Source: Wuchereria bancrofti (lineage: Eukaryota; Nematoda; Chromadorea; Rhabditida; Onchocercidae). Taken from it: a stretch of DNA of 64,000 bases. Shown here piece by piece: positions 12,031 to 24,655 of the stretch; positions within the stretch are counted from its first letter, which is position 1, and each line of letters begins with the position of its first letter. The translations under genes and the position numbers were made by a program. The DNA is taken from assembly GCA_005281725.1 (NCBI GenBank), contig SSBO01000001.1, positions 3,208,399-3,272,398 on the forward strand. The letters are read 5' to 3'. The notes below the pieces were generated by a model. It was given only the letters and a program-made list of their open reading frames with translations. It was not told the origin of the DNA and ran no database searches.

Positions 12031-13877
12031 GACTGCTATAAAATCCATGCATTTGGATGACCAATGAATCACCAGCTCATGCAAACTGCGCACCATGTTG
12101 TTAGAATTATGCAGAATCGATAAAGATATCAATTAGTATGCTAATGACGGCGCAACGAGTGAGAAGAAATGTGAGAAGGAAATTGTGTATCCTTTGTTTA
12201 CTTCTAAATTTCAAAACATATTTCCTTCTCACTTTTGTTTACAAAAATGGCGCTTTTTTCGGTCCTAATCAGTGAAAGTTATTTATTTTTCTTTAGACTG
12301 CTTAATAGGATTGGAACTTGATTGATAGTGAAAATTTAGTGCGGTCATTGATGTCTTTATGTGAATAGACAACTGGTTGTTTTGATTCATGAAACACAAC
12401 AAGTAGCAGCCCACGGATCATTTTTGTTGACAGAAGTCTCAGGAAAGGAAGCATTCCACTTTCGTCTTTATCATTCCTTTTAGGGGATGATATAGTAAGT
12501 CACTCAACTATTGGATGCTGTAAATCGACTAACTCATTCACTGCTATCCTAAGCCAAAACAAATTTTTGTTCGTAGCCAAGAAAGAAAACAACAGAGCCA
12601 ATCATTTTCATATAGTATAGGCGCAAAAAGATGAAACAATTCGTAATTGCAAATGTGTAATAAAAGCTGCAGATAGAACGTTGTATTACGATCGTTGTAT
12701 TCTTATTGCATGACAAATTTAACACTTCCAATTGCATCTTTATTTCACTTGTCTTTGGCTACGTTGTCGATCGACGTTCTTTTTCAACAATGAGTCAAGT
12801 AATTCTAGTTGCCTAAAGCAAACTTGTAGCAATGCAAAAAATAGCCTTTTTAATAATAGTAAACAAAGTTAATTGGTCCTAATTGAAAGTTTCTAAAAAA
12901 ATTATGGGAGTTATTCTTGCGATATTGTTCTCTGCTGGGTGTTTAGATATAATCGTTTCCCAATGAAGATCTTTTCCAGTGCTAGAAGACCCTTAATCAT
13001 ACTTAGACTCAATTAAATTCTGTTTATAACTCATGTAGATAAATATCTTTGCCGCACAGGTTGGGTAGGTCCTAATGACTTCATACCTTTCCTTAGTGTG
13101 ACCATGAACTTAGGATACTTGAAATGATAGATCTTACTATTACTCTAAAGCTTTTACAGTTTTCTAATAGAATAAAGGAAAGGCTGAAGATATTTGTAGT
13201 CTAAAGATTGGATAAAAAGTTAAAAAATGCGCAATATGATTGCTATGTCCATCGGACCTAAAAGAAATTTTGTCATTGCTTTCGTCCTCAGATATTACCA
13301 GGAACCTTAAACCTTCGTATATTAATATGTTACATTAATGATTCCTTAGATTATATAATTCAAAAATAGAATGATTTTGTTGTCCAGTAATGACACATTA
13401 AAATGGAAGAGTTATTAATTGAAAAAAGAGAATAAAGTCATAGGATAAAGAGAGTGATTCCAAAAAAAAACAATATTTCAACGTGTTATTCAGTCGATGA
13501 TATGGATGACTGTACTACTTCCTTAGATTTTTCTTTGAATTCATTTTGATCTTTTCGAATCTAAAATTTGCAACAGACAAAATTGGAGTGAAAGCGAACA
13601 GATAAGCAGAGGTAAATATCTGAAGCGGTACAAATTGATATCACTCTCTTTTCTTACCTATGCTTGTGATAACTTTGTAAAACTTGGGTAGATGAGAAAG
13701 TTGTACAGTCGAAACATGACGAATTGCTATTGTAACAATTTGATTAAGGTTGAAAAAAATTGTTTTTCAAGGAAATAATTTTGAAAAGAAAGTGCTAGTA
13801 TGGGTAACTGACTGACGCATGGATGCTGATCGAAATATTGTGAATAAGTATATAAGTTTCACTTTTCCAAAGGCATC

Positions 13878-13945
13878 AAGAAACTTATTCATCGCCGATG
13901 ACAGACAATTTTTTGTACTGTCAATGATGAATAAGTTTTTTTCTT
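13878..13945 (+). ncRNA. Pre-miRNA-like hairpin (candidate)
   Basis: AAACTTATTCATC (13881-13893) pairs perfectly with GATGAATAAGTTT (13926-13938). A small internal loop follows, then TGACAG (13899-13904) pairs with CTGTCA (13918-13923) and CAA with TTG around a TTTT loop. At the base AAG can pair with CTT (13943-13945). The total is about 68 nt with roughly 22 paired positions, the size and shape of a microRNA precursor. It is intergenic, and both strands could fold this way. I do not recognise a known seed. A palindromic transposon relic is the main alternative. Confidence 0.3.
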
Positions 13946-15276
13946 GGAATAAGACTCACCGGTAATTATTTTCCTGATTTAGTTATTTTAGGAAATTGTC
14001 CCCAGCAATAATTATTCCGCGAATGTCAGGCAGTCACATTAAATGAGCGAAATAGATTACTAATATGTTAATTGATTAATTGTAACCAATTTAACCAGTT
14101 TGTGAATAGATAGAAAGTTTATTTATGCTCTACCGAAATTAAATAGATACCTGTTAATTCGAAATCAACAAACTGTAATAAATTTGGAAAGTATTCTTGT
14201 ATCGACTGACATACTTGCTCGTTCAATTTCGAATACTCTGAGAATTGCAATGGATCCTGTTTTATGCTTTTTTTAATTTTAGTTTCTAAGTATGACTTGT
14301 GAGCGCCTACTAGATGTTTGAATTGTTAATTAGAATCTCACTTGTCAAAAAATTTTTGAACTGGTTCCGTTTACTAACGAATAACATCACAGACAAAAAA
14401 TTTACCAATACCATTTCTAAAATATGCCAATAAAATAAGAGATGTCTATGAAAAATTATGAGAATATAATTAGGTTTAATTTAAATTCTCGAAAGTTCTT
14501 ACATACCTCTTGAATCGATTCGATTAAGCAAGAGCAAAAAATCACAAAATGATATGGGATAAAAATTCGGAAAATAATATAAAAGTGAACAGAATGATAT
14601 GAAAGCAATCATATCAGAACTTCAATCAAAATTTCCGGAGTATCATTTAAGTTCTAAGTGTAAAGTCTAATCCAGTTGTTAACTAATGTTTTCAAACCTT
14701 ATAAATTGGTCCTAATTAAGAATGCAAGGATCAGCGAAATAGTTTCCTTCGTGACTTCAATAGTGAAATAGAAGAAACATAAGAGAGAATTAATTTGCTC
14801 CTCCTTTACTGCATCTTTTACTTCGGAACCAAACATTTTCAAGCATTACAGAAACACATAAGCGGAAGAATAATGCGCTTTACAGGAACAACAAATAGAT
14901 GAAATTTGCGGAAAGGAACGGACGGTAAGACGAAGGATATATCTGTAATGAAATTGGTTAATTGCATGAGGCGAAAAAAGGAATGTATATATTTCCTCTT
15001 ATATATTTGTTTATCACGCATCTGAATTTTTCTGACGCCGTTATCACCGAACTCCGCCCCGCTTCGTTCTACCTATTCCGCCTACTTCATTATGCCATCT
15101 ATCTTAGTAAAAATGTCCCGAAGAGGAGTTCTTAGGATGCGAAATACCTCGTCGGCATGCCATCATGGCATTCAGCTAGCTACAATTTACATTTTCCAGT
15201 TTTCGAACAAGAATACTTCCTAGTGAGAATCCGGAAATTTTAAAAGATAAAGCATCAAAAATCGAAATGGAAGAGC

Positions 15277-15313
15277 TTGTAAAATAAAAGAAGAGATTGT
15301 AAAATAAAAGAAG
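15277..15313. repeat. Short direct repeat
   Basis: The 17-mer ttgtaaaataaaagaag occurs at 15277-15293 and 15297-15313, a 20-bp period. It is in non-coding DNA and no function is evident. Confidence 0.8.
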
Positions 15314-16789
15314 TGAATTTTTCTGGTTATAGAAACCATCCTGAAAGAATGTGCTAAGCGCAAAAATAGAGAATATTGATCTCATTTTCCTTTAATCATT
15401 CAATTAATACTGATAGCCATCACGTATTTCACATTTTACTTGTTGACTTTTTTATCTCAAAATTGCCCTAATTCATTTCTATTTATCAACCGCATTTATC
15501 GATAAGATCATGAAATACTGCTTTCATTAGATTTCGCTCTTATAGGTAAATTCATAAAAGTGATTTCCACAGGATCAAATATCATCTTTCTCTTGGCACT
15601 TCTTTACAAACAACACAATATCTGAATGGTTATTACTATATCTAGAAGAATTAAACAAAGTTTTCTATTTCGGGTTTGCAAAATATCAACTCCCTCAGTT
15701 ACACATTGCTGAAATCAAATTTATAACTTTTTTTTTTTGTAAAAAAACGAAATCCATTCCTATGTGATTGATATTCTTAGTATTACTCTCACCGCATCTA
15801 TCACACCAAAAATCTCACCCAAAACATAAATTATCAAAGAAAAATTATCGTCTTGAAAAAAGACGAGCAGAAAAATGGCAAAGAATTCAAAATGTACGCA
15901 AAAAGAAGAAAATGAAATCACCATTATTTGAAAATATTTTTAGCACAATAAACTACATTAAATGAATGGAAATTATTATAATATGTGAAATAGTAATCTT
16001 CTCTTTCATTTACTTCTTGTTCATGGTTTCAGATGACTATACTTCTGCGACAACTTTTTTCCTTCTTTCTGTACTGTTTTCTCAAATCCAGTTTTTCAGT
16101 CTTATATTGAGCAGATTTTTTCTATAAAAGTCATAGCAAAACCGGATTACCTTCCAGATTTGTTTAAAAAAAGAAACTAGTTATTGAATGTATAATAACA
16201 AGAATGAAAAAAAAAAAAACCACCGTTTGTAGCCATTACTTGAACTAGATTTGTTCACTTACAGCAGTTCATTTCGCGTTTCTTAACTTCATTTCGCTAC
16301 AATTTTATCTAAAACAGCAGCAATAATAGCAAGAGTATTTGTAGAGAAGAAAAAAAATGATATTTAAATATCTTTTTCATTTCCACTCAGATCTAGAATG
16401 TCATTGTTTCAATAAAAAAAATCTCTAAATCGATAGTTTCCAATTAGTTTAATTTTAAAAAATATCTCTTAACAAAATTTAAAATTTTGTCCATTCAAAT
16501 TTTCGGAACAAATTTCAATTTCAGTGGCTGAAATCAATGTTTCAAATCAGATATGATGATAATAACTGCTTATCTGGTAAAGGAAGTAATAAACTTTAAA
16601 CAATCCTTTGATTGTTGGAATTGGAAAGAAAACATTGTAATTTTTGAGAATTTAGATTTAGAATAATTCTTCTGGTATAATTGACAGTACTCTAATAGAA
16701 AATTGCTATATTTCAAAACTGAAGTGCCAATCAATCAGTCAATCACGACTTATTCCTACTAGCAAATTAATGAATTCATAACTTATCTA

Positions 16790-16829
16790 AAAACAAGCTT
16801 CACGAAATATCTTCCATGAAGCTTGTTTT
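16790..16829. repeat. Perfect inverted repeat, 13-bp arms
   Basis: AAAACAAGCTTCA (16790-16802) and TGAAGCTTGTTTT (16817-16829) are exact reverse complements separated by 14 nt. It lies about 0.9 kb upstream of the first recognised PI4K2 exon, in non-coding DNA. Confidence 0.85.
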
Positions 16830-17709
16830 AGTCTTAATCTTTAAAGCCTGACCGCATTCTCTCTTCTCTTTCCATATTGTATGATTCTTTTCTCCTTGTT
16901 CAGCAAATATAAAAGTGAATTTCATATAAGATAGTTGCATTGTTTGTTAACAATTTTGTTGTGAGCGTTATTTTATCCTTAATCGATTTAATTGCTATGT
17001 ATTTGATATATGCTTAGCGGTTGAAGTCGTTTGATGATTACTAAGTTCCTAGTATCAGCTACTTTCTCATAGATGACCTTTTTATCAGACAGATAGAATT
17101 ACAATTGCATCCTTCCGTTAAGGCGACATTGGACATCATGCTTATGCTTGGCCACTAAGAAATTCGTTTAGAAATACTTTCAAGTCTTTTTTTTTTTGAT
17201 AGCTTTCCAGAATTTGACGTCTTTCAAAATATTTCTTTTTTAACGCACGGTAACATTTCATGTAAGAATGTACTGTTTATTGATCTTGCTGAAGTCGTGG
17301 TAAAAAGTGTTGCCATTCGTGATTGTATTTCAGCAGAGTGATAGTTTCCCACGAAAGGTATCGATGTTCTCGTAGAGTGGTGACTAATGACAGTAGATTA
17401 CCGACAATTACAAACAGTACCGCTAAATGTTTGCATCGATTCAAAACAAAAGCTGGGGATAAGTGATCAGTCAGTTTCACTATCCCACACTGGCTTCACA
17501 AGCAAGTCAGAGGAAAACTGTGCTATGGTGATATTTGTCATCATTAAATAATTAAGAATTACAGCCATTATTTAAGATGTTTGAATTTAAACATGCTTCA
17601 GTTAATCTAAATTGTTACCCAAAAACATTTATAACTGCTTGAGGATAATATTGAAATATTCCGGATACAAGAGTTTGCTGTTAACGTATTTATGAAGGCG
17701 GTAAAATAG

Positions 17710-20480
17710 ACTGAAAGATTTCTAAATGATAGTGTTCAGGAAAGTTCTCAATCAGTTTCGCTACCATCAACATCAACGCATCCAGATTCGGCATGGCAAC
17801 GTAAAGTGCGTGCTTATGTGGCATCATCACATCAAGAAATACTGAATGATGATGACTTTAATCAGAATTTGAAACGAGCTCTGGAAGCCATCGAAGCTGG
17901 CATACAACCAATACGAATTGCAGCTGGAAGTTCCGGTAAAAGTCTTGAAAACTGACAAAGCTCTGTTCCACTTTATAATTCTCTTATAGTTTCCTAAAGT
18001 GTTCTTTGATTCATAAACCTCATTACTACGTGACCTGATGAAGTTCCAAAACTTCAAAAGCTTAGTGCTGGTACAATCCAGAAAATGGCTCAATAACTTC
18101 AAGTTTATCACAGAGATCATATTTCCATTTCAGGATCATATTTTGTACGTGATATCAATTATCAGAACATAGCAGTATTTAAACCGAAAGACGAGGAACC
18201 ATTTGCACCACAAAATCCTAAATGGCCGAAATATTTTCAGCGTATGCTTTGTTTTTGCTGTTTTGGAAGAGCCTGTCTTATACCAAACAATGGTTATATA
18301 TCAGAAACTGCTGCTTCTCTTGTTGATGAGAAATTACAGGTAATTTTTGGTCTTTTATTTTAAATATGATTTTGTTTCTCATTCAGGAAGAGTTTTCAAA
18401 AATCCTCATAATTAGAATATTTGTTTTTGGAGCAATCTCCCGGATATGTCACATATTTTCGTATTTATTTAGTAGACGACACCAAAAACAACGTAATCAT
18501 TAATGGTCCAGAAAGACTGAAATACAATACGCGAATGAACTTTCCATTTATTTGATTATCTCTCTCACAGTGATTTGTCCATCGTTTGAGGCAGTTTCAC
18601 CGATCATAAGATCGTAACGACTTCCTCATTATGGAACTCTCGCTATAAGAACTGATTTATCAACGAATTTTTTATTTTGAACTGGTCAATAATTTAATAA
18701 ATGCAGTGAAAAATGTTACAGCTTCATATAGTACCGAAAACACGAGTTGTGAAACTTGCTTCACCGGCATTCTATTACAAAAGTGGATCAAGAGCTAAAA
18801 GCAAAGGACCAAAAGGAAAAGATGGCAGTTATCAAGTATATGAACTTCACTTATGATTTTACACGATACTGAAAATACTTTCTTGTTAACCAGTGGTGGT
18901 TCTTGCCTATGTTGATTCGTTCGTTAATCGAATGAATTCTAAAAATTGTTAGACGAGTGGGATCGCAGAACCAAATGTTTTCTGATTCAAAGACTTCTGT
19001 GAAATTAAACTCAGCAAATGGAAAGGAGGTATTGTATTTAGTGATTTAAAGTATGAAATTGATTTACTTATAGATTGAAAAATTTATCGCATTGCAGCTA
19101 TTCCTGAATGGATATGTGAATGCCTCCGATATTATACCGCGGTGGAACAAAGGCGGTGGATTGTGTCCATTAACAGCGGCGGAATTTGAACGATTCAAAT
19201 ATCTATTCCAGAAACTGTGCGTTCTCGATTATGTTATTCGCAATACAGATCGCCATATGGAGAACTGGCTCATTAAGTATGATTTGAATAATGCCTAAAT
19301 GCCATGGTCACATTGTTTTTGCTCTCAGTAATACCGCAAAAACATAAGACGCTAAAAAGAATTTCGAAAAAGCATTTTCCGAATTCCTTCCTTGAAGTTC
19401 CTTTATATCTTTTCACTTTCATTTTTGCTATACTTGTTACAATGAGAAAGTAATTGTTGTTTAAATGATATAAACAATTACTTAAGCAGGTATGAACCAG
19501 GAAAAGTATTGGAACTTGCTGCTATCGATAATGGACTGGCATTTCCAGTGAAACATCCCGAGACATCCAGTCGTTTACGACAGTTTCCATTTGCTTGGGC
19601 ACAATTGTCTTGGGCTAATTATGTTAGAATCTTCTTAAGTGTTTGTGCTAGTCTAAATGAAAGAGACTTTGCATGAACATTAGTGAAAGCTTTTTCAATC
19701 AATACTGTTATTGCTATTGCTGATAGTAATAATGAGTGATCCAATTTTATATCAACAATATGAAATGATCAGTTTTGTCTGATTTACAGCCGTGGAATGA
19801 AGAATTACGGACATTTCTACTCCAATTGCTAACACCACAATTCGTGCAAAGCTTATGCGATGATATTACTACCTTATTCAAGTATGACCGTGATGTGAAC
19901 CGCTTTTTAAAGTACAGCCAGTTACGAGTACTAAGAGGCCAGGTTTATATATCATATCTTTTATTGTATTTTAGTGCAGTGAGCTAACCAAACAAAACTA
20001 ACTTTTCATCTTTCTAACAGTTTCTCTGAAATAATTAGCTCAAATTACTCAAATTTGAGAGTAGTTAAGAAAAACCTTTATACTATTATGAACCTTACCA
20101 TTAATATTATTCAAAAAGCTTAAGGAAATGAAAAATTGTGCTAACCTCGGAAATAATTTATCAGAAGGAAATAACAAAGACAAAAAATAAAGAGAGATTA
20201 TGTAATGTTACCTTTATCTATATAAAATGTTTTGTTATATTAAAAATGAAATGGCATAAGACTCATCAAAGTACTAAAGCTAATATGTCATTAAGGCTAC
20301 ACTACATTTTAGATTTGGAACTTACGATTAGCCTTAATGATGAAGGAGTCACCAGCAGAGATGGTGAAACGACCACTAGTTCTTGTTTCACGGCGTTTTC
20401 GTCGCCACCCACCTAATGATGATTGGAATCGAGCATTTCGAGTGAAACCAGTTGATTTTGGTAACCGAAGGTGTTGCTAA
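17710..20480 (+). CDS. Phosphatidylinositol 4-kinase type II (PI4K2), first exon missing
   Basis: Plus-strand exons 17710-17935, 18134-18339, 18722-18835, 18969-19028, 19098-19276, 19490-19622, 19790-19942 and 20313-20480 join in phase to about 412 residues. Visible motifs are [12 protein letters not shown] (glycine-rich loop), [11 protein letters not shown] (the lysine-containing ATP-binding motif), the cysteine cluster [30 protein letters not shown] (catalytic loop) and [15 protein letters not shown] (metal-binding). The enzyme makes PI4P on Golgi and endosomal membranes, where the family is anchored by palmitoylation of a CCPCC motif; this motif is altered here. No in-frame ATG precedes ACT at 17710, and a stop lies just upstream, so at least one 5' exon is missing. 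The 18969 acceptor (gatcgcag) is the only one I found that keeps the frame. The C-terminus ends [10 protein letters not shown]. Confidence 0.88.
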
Positions 20481-21971
20481 TTACAGTTACAATTAAACAA
20501 TCCTGCCAATTTTTAGTTATTCTCGTTACAAGAATATTTACAGTGTTCATTTGTTCCATAATTATATATGGGTTATAAAAATTAAAAAAAAGTAAGTGAT
20601 GTTTACCTTACTCCCTTGGAGTAATCGCTTATTAGTACAATTAATTGCCACTTATTTCTGTATTTCGAAATTTGGTGAAAGACGACCAGTTCAGAAAAAC
20701 AGTTCAGATCAATAGATCATGGTGACCATTGGCTACGAGAGGCGAAAAATCAGTTCCTAAAATGTTAACGTATTGTGGAACTCGAGACTGCTTCAAATTT
20801 ATTCCTTCTGGTAATTACACAGATGCAACCAGTAAGAAATCAGTTTAAAAAATTGTTAAACAAATATAAAATCAATAGGTAATTTATGATGACGCGGCTA
20901 AACAGTGTGCAAAATGACAAATATGATTTTAAAGTTTGATAAAATTGGCGGATTTAAAAAAATCTCTTGCAAAATACAAAATTAGAAAGTAATGGATAAC
21001 AGTAAAATAAATTCATTAATTTTGTTAATTGCGAAATTCGTTCTATTTTCAGAGTTCGACAATCATCAAACAAATTACCCACTCGAGTACATATTTACAG
21101 TAAAGTAAGATAAGTAGAATGTAGAAACTTGAAAAGCAACTGACCGAGAAAATGGCAATGACCATAAATTGGCAGGTTTACAATGTTTGAAAGTAACATG
21201 GACCAGTAAAAAAATTAGCAAAACAAGAGAGGGAATGAAAATAAAGATGTATTTTTATCGATATTTATATCGATGTAGCACTAGGTCTACTATTTACTTG
21301 ATCATCTAAACCGTGAGAAAAGAGCTGTAACAATAGAGAATTCCAGAAGCAGTAATATGCATTTCCAAAGTCTGAGAATAATCCCTAGAACATATAAAAT
21401 CATTATTATTTGTGCAATAAGTATAATGACACACACACTAATGAAAAATGCAAGCTGTAGATGAAAATTCATGAGTGAACTATTGAATGTAATTCACGCT
21501 AAGAAAATGAGCATCTAGTGAACGACGAATTGAATATCAAATAAATGCCATCATCAAACGGGATATGTTACAAATTTTAATAATGTTTTCCAGAAATATT
21601 TTTCTTTATATGAAAACTTAATTGATGAATTGCGATACTTTCTTATTTCTCCCAATCCATTACAATAACTTATATTTTACCAAAAATTTAATCGAACTGT
21701 GCGGGCAAAAATAATGGAATAAAAACATGTAAAAATGGCAACATTATAAAAAAGCAAAAGACATGAAAGTCATGAGTATGAAAGTTCAAAGGGATCAATA
21801 AATCAAAGGATAATTCAAGGTACCGCTAATACAAATCCTCTTTATCAGACTGAAATAGGTAAGGTCTGATAAGTAAAAGGAAAATTAATTTGCTATTTTG
21901 AAAAACAATTAAGAAGATTATATTTTAAACTACGAATAACATTTAAAAAAGTCCCTCCATAAAAAATGGCA
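20481..21971. other. Convergent intergenic interval
   Basis: The PI4K2 and DnaJ genes converge here, so both 3' UTRs lie in it. No exon or RNA gene is seen. Confidence 0.6.
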
Positions 21972-24655
21972 CTAAGCGGTGGCTTCCCCAACAGGATTCT
22001 TATTGATGACCCGTGATTTCAGCACACCATTTTCAGTCACTTCAATAGTTTCTTTACCTTCTGCTTCTATCCTGCAATTTAACATTATTAAATTAATTAA
22101 AATTTAAAAAGATCAATGAGAACTTCAGTTGATAATGGCTACTATTCTGATTATTTTGGGTGCAATTGAGCAACACGACTAAAAGAGAGCTACATTTGCT
22201 TTCATATCTGTAAAACACGAACATAAATGTCGGAGAGCGGAATTGCTAAATGAAAAGATATGATCAAACTCCTATGCAATTGATGTAGTCAGATCAAACT
22301 GCACAAATCAAGGATGTTCTCTAAGGTAGCGGTCAAATCAAAAATAATGAACTGATAGCCAGAAGTGATGAGCTGCACTGCAGGGTTCGTATGATAAGAG
22401 TGAATTTGAGGTTTTCAGAAATCAGGAAATGTAAGTAACCTTTTGGTAACAACTTTGACTCCATCAATTATTTTTGTACTTGTTGTTGTTTTACGACTGG
22501 AGGCATTCTTTCCTGGCTCAGCAGATGAGAACTGTATTACTGATGAGAAACTACTGAAAGCTGAAGTTGAAAAAAATTCGATTCATTTTCGAAAACACTA
22601 GTCTTAAATAGTTGCCTAAAAAAGTTCACTAGCTATCACTTACGCCTAAGTATTTTAAATGTTTAAGACTTTAATATTTAAAGTGATATCAATAAAAGAC
22701 GATTTAAAGACCAATGTTAAACCTAAATCCGGATAAAAAATCTTTGGTGTAGGTGGGGAAAAAATGAGCTGTCATATTAGTGAAAATCTCATATTTGAAT
22801 CAGAAATTTTATAAGAAGTTGCTAACCAGTCATTTTCATTGATAAGTTCATTATTTTTATCGTCAGAAAAGGCACTGTTGGTAAATCGTTTTCTATGGCT
22901 TCCTGAAAAGTTTGCAAATAGCGACTCCTAAAAAATTGGAATTCGTTGCAGTTTAACAGAAATTAGACTTATAAAAAAGTTAACGAACCCGCTCTCTTGT
23001 AAAACGAATCAACGCTGTCGGATCTATTTCGAAAAAAGAATGGTGAAAAAGATTTGCCATCTATCATGAAATCCTGAAATATCATTGCACCGATACAACT
23101 GAGGAAAAAGATGTTCACAAAAGAATTCGAGATGAAAGTTATAACCCGCAATCTAAGACATCAAATTAGTGAAGCTTACATCAAACAGGTCCTTTTGGCC
23201 AAAAAATTCCTGGAAGATATCGAAAGGTGAGCGAAATCGATGATGAAAAACATTACATGACTGCCTATTGTGACGTTGTGAACCAGTCAAACGTGAGCGA
23301 TCATACGAGTTGCGCTTTTTTGCTATAAAATGGATTACAGAAAATATATGATCAGTACCATAGGAGCTTGTAAGGATAACAGAGGAACAAAAATTCAAGA
23401 ATGTTAGGACTGTCTGAATGTTAAATATAGTGTCACTTGTTAGTGTAGATGATATAACTAAAGCAGGACAGTAGTCCATACCAGTAGTTCATACAAAAAG
23501 ATTCACAATGTCGACCATTTCAACAAACCTGCTCATTAGATCGCTTATGATCGTTATAAAACATTGAAGAAAGTCAAAAGAGTAAAACAAAGAAAGTAGT
23601 AGTGCAGTAAACAGCTAATTAGTAAAATTTACTTTACTATATATCCGTTCTGATTGCTTTAAACTTTAACAGTTGTAATCTACTTATTGGATAAAAATGA
23701 GATTCAGTTTTGAATGGTTATGTATTCTTTTTTCTTACTCCTTAATTTTTAAAATATTATTATTTAGGGAAACTTACGATCTGATAATACTTCATATGCT
23801 TGAGTTATGCGCTTGAATTTTTGTTCTGCAACTTCATTGTTGCTCGGATTTTTGTCAGGATGCCATTGTAATGCTAATTTACGGTACCTATAATAGATAT
23901 TCGATTTTATTTTTCTCTAAATTTAAAACATACTATCTCCAGTATACCAGTTTCCCTTTAAGTAATTTAAACGAGTCTACCAATGCAATTTTAGTTCTCT
24001 TTTTATTCTTGAATTTTACATGCATATTTAAGAAACAGTTCAATTCAATTGAACTTATTTATTAACAAATATGTGCCTTGTAATTGAAATTTGAAGTAGA
24101 CATAAGATCATATAAAATCATTTGACCATTAAACAAAATCTTTCAAGATGGAGCTAGAATTTCACCAAATGCAAACTAAATCATAATAACTTTATTAAAC
24201 TCAACAAATTTATCAAAATTTTGTAGAAATATTTGGAAGTTTCGAACATTTCTTACTTGCTTTGAAAAAATTAGAGGAAAAAATTTCCTACCATAACGAA
24301 TTCGGGTGAAATCTAGCTAGGACAGTCTTAAAGCAGTGGCGTAACTGCATGCAAATTCTTCAAACATAATTTGTAAAATTGCTTCGTTAGATAACAATCG
24401 ATTGAATAATACAAAAAAAAAAAGTTCAGCCCGATGTGAGCATCGACTACCGTAAACCAGTTTAATTGATTTATAAAGGCAGTTGTTTGGAAAAATAGAG
24501 AAAAAAGCTAATATAACAGATAAAACATACGCTTTCCGGATAGCAGCATCGTCAGCATTCCGTGGTACTCCAAGAACGTTATAAAAACAACTGGAACTAT
24601 TAGACAAATCATCATGGGAACCTGAATTCGGAGTTGCTCCTGTGCCTAGACCCAT
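21972..24655 (-). CDS. DnaJ (Hsp40) co-chaperone, DNAJB6/DNAJB2-like
   Basis: Seven minus-strand exons (24531-24655, 23778-23887, 23180-23322, 22985-23073, 22827-22927, 22440-22560, 21972-22071) encode about 262 residues in one frame. The J domain begins after a 20-25 residue leader: [20 protein letters not shown], then [15 protein letters not shown] with the HPD triad that stimulates Hsp70 ATPase, then [20 protein letters not shown] phenylalanine/serine-rich middle ([14 protein letters not shown]) and a C-terminal [30 protein letters not shown] segment match the DNAJB6/B2 type, which suppresses protein aggregation. The start is the ATG at 24653-24655; a longer reading upstream would need a non-ATG codon. 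Exon 22827-22927 is the least certain: only the donor GGTTC|gttaac on the preceding exon keeps phase. Confidence 0.85.

Larger units (their letters stand above)
11012..17709. other. Long interval between the VWA-ZP gene and the PI4K2 gene
   Basis: These two genes diverge, so both promoters should lie here. It holds a candidate signal-peptide exon near 11.9-12.0 kb, a pre-miRNA-like hairpin near 13.9 kb, a short direct repeat near 15.3 kb and a hairpin near 16.8 kb. Otherwise it is AT-rich, with no exon chain I can support. The first exon of PI4K2 must also lie here. Confidence 0.5.
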
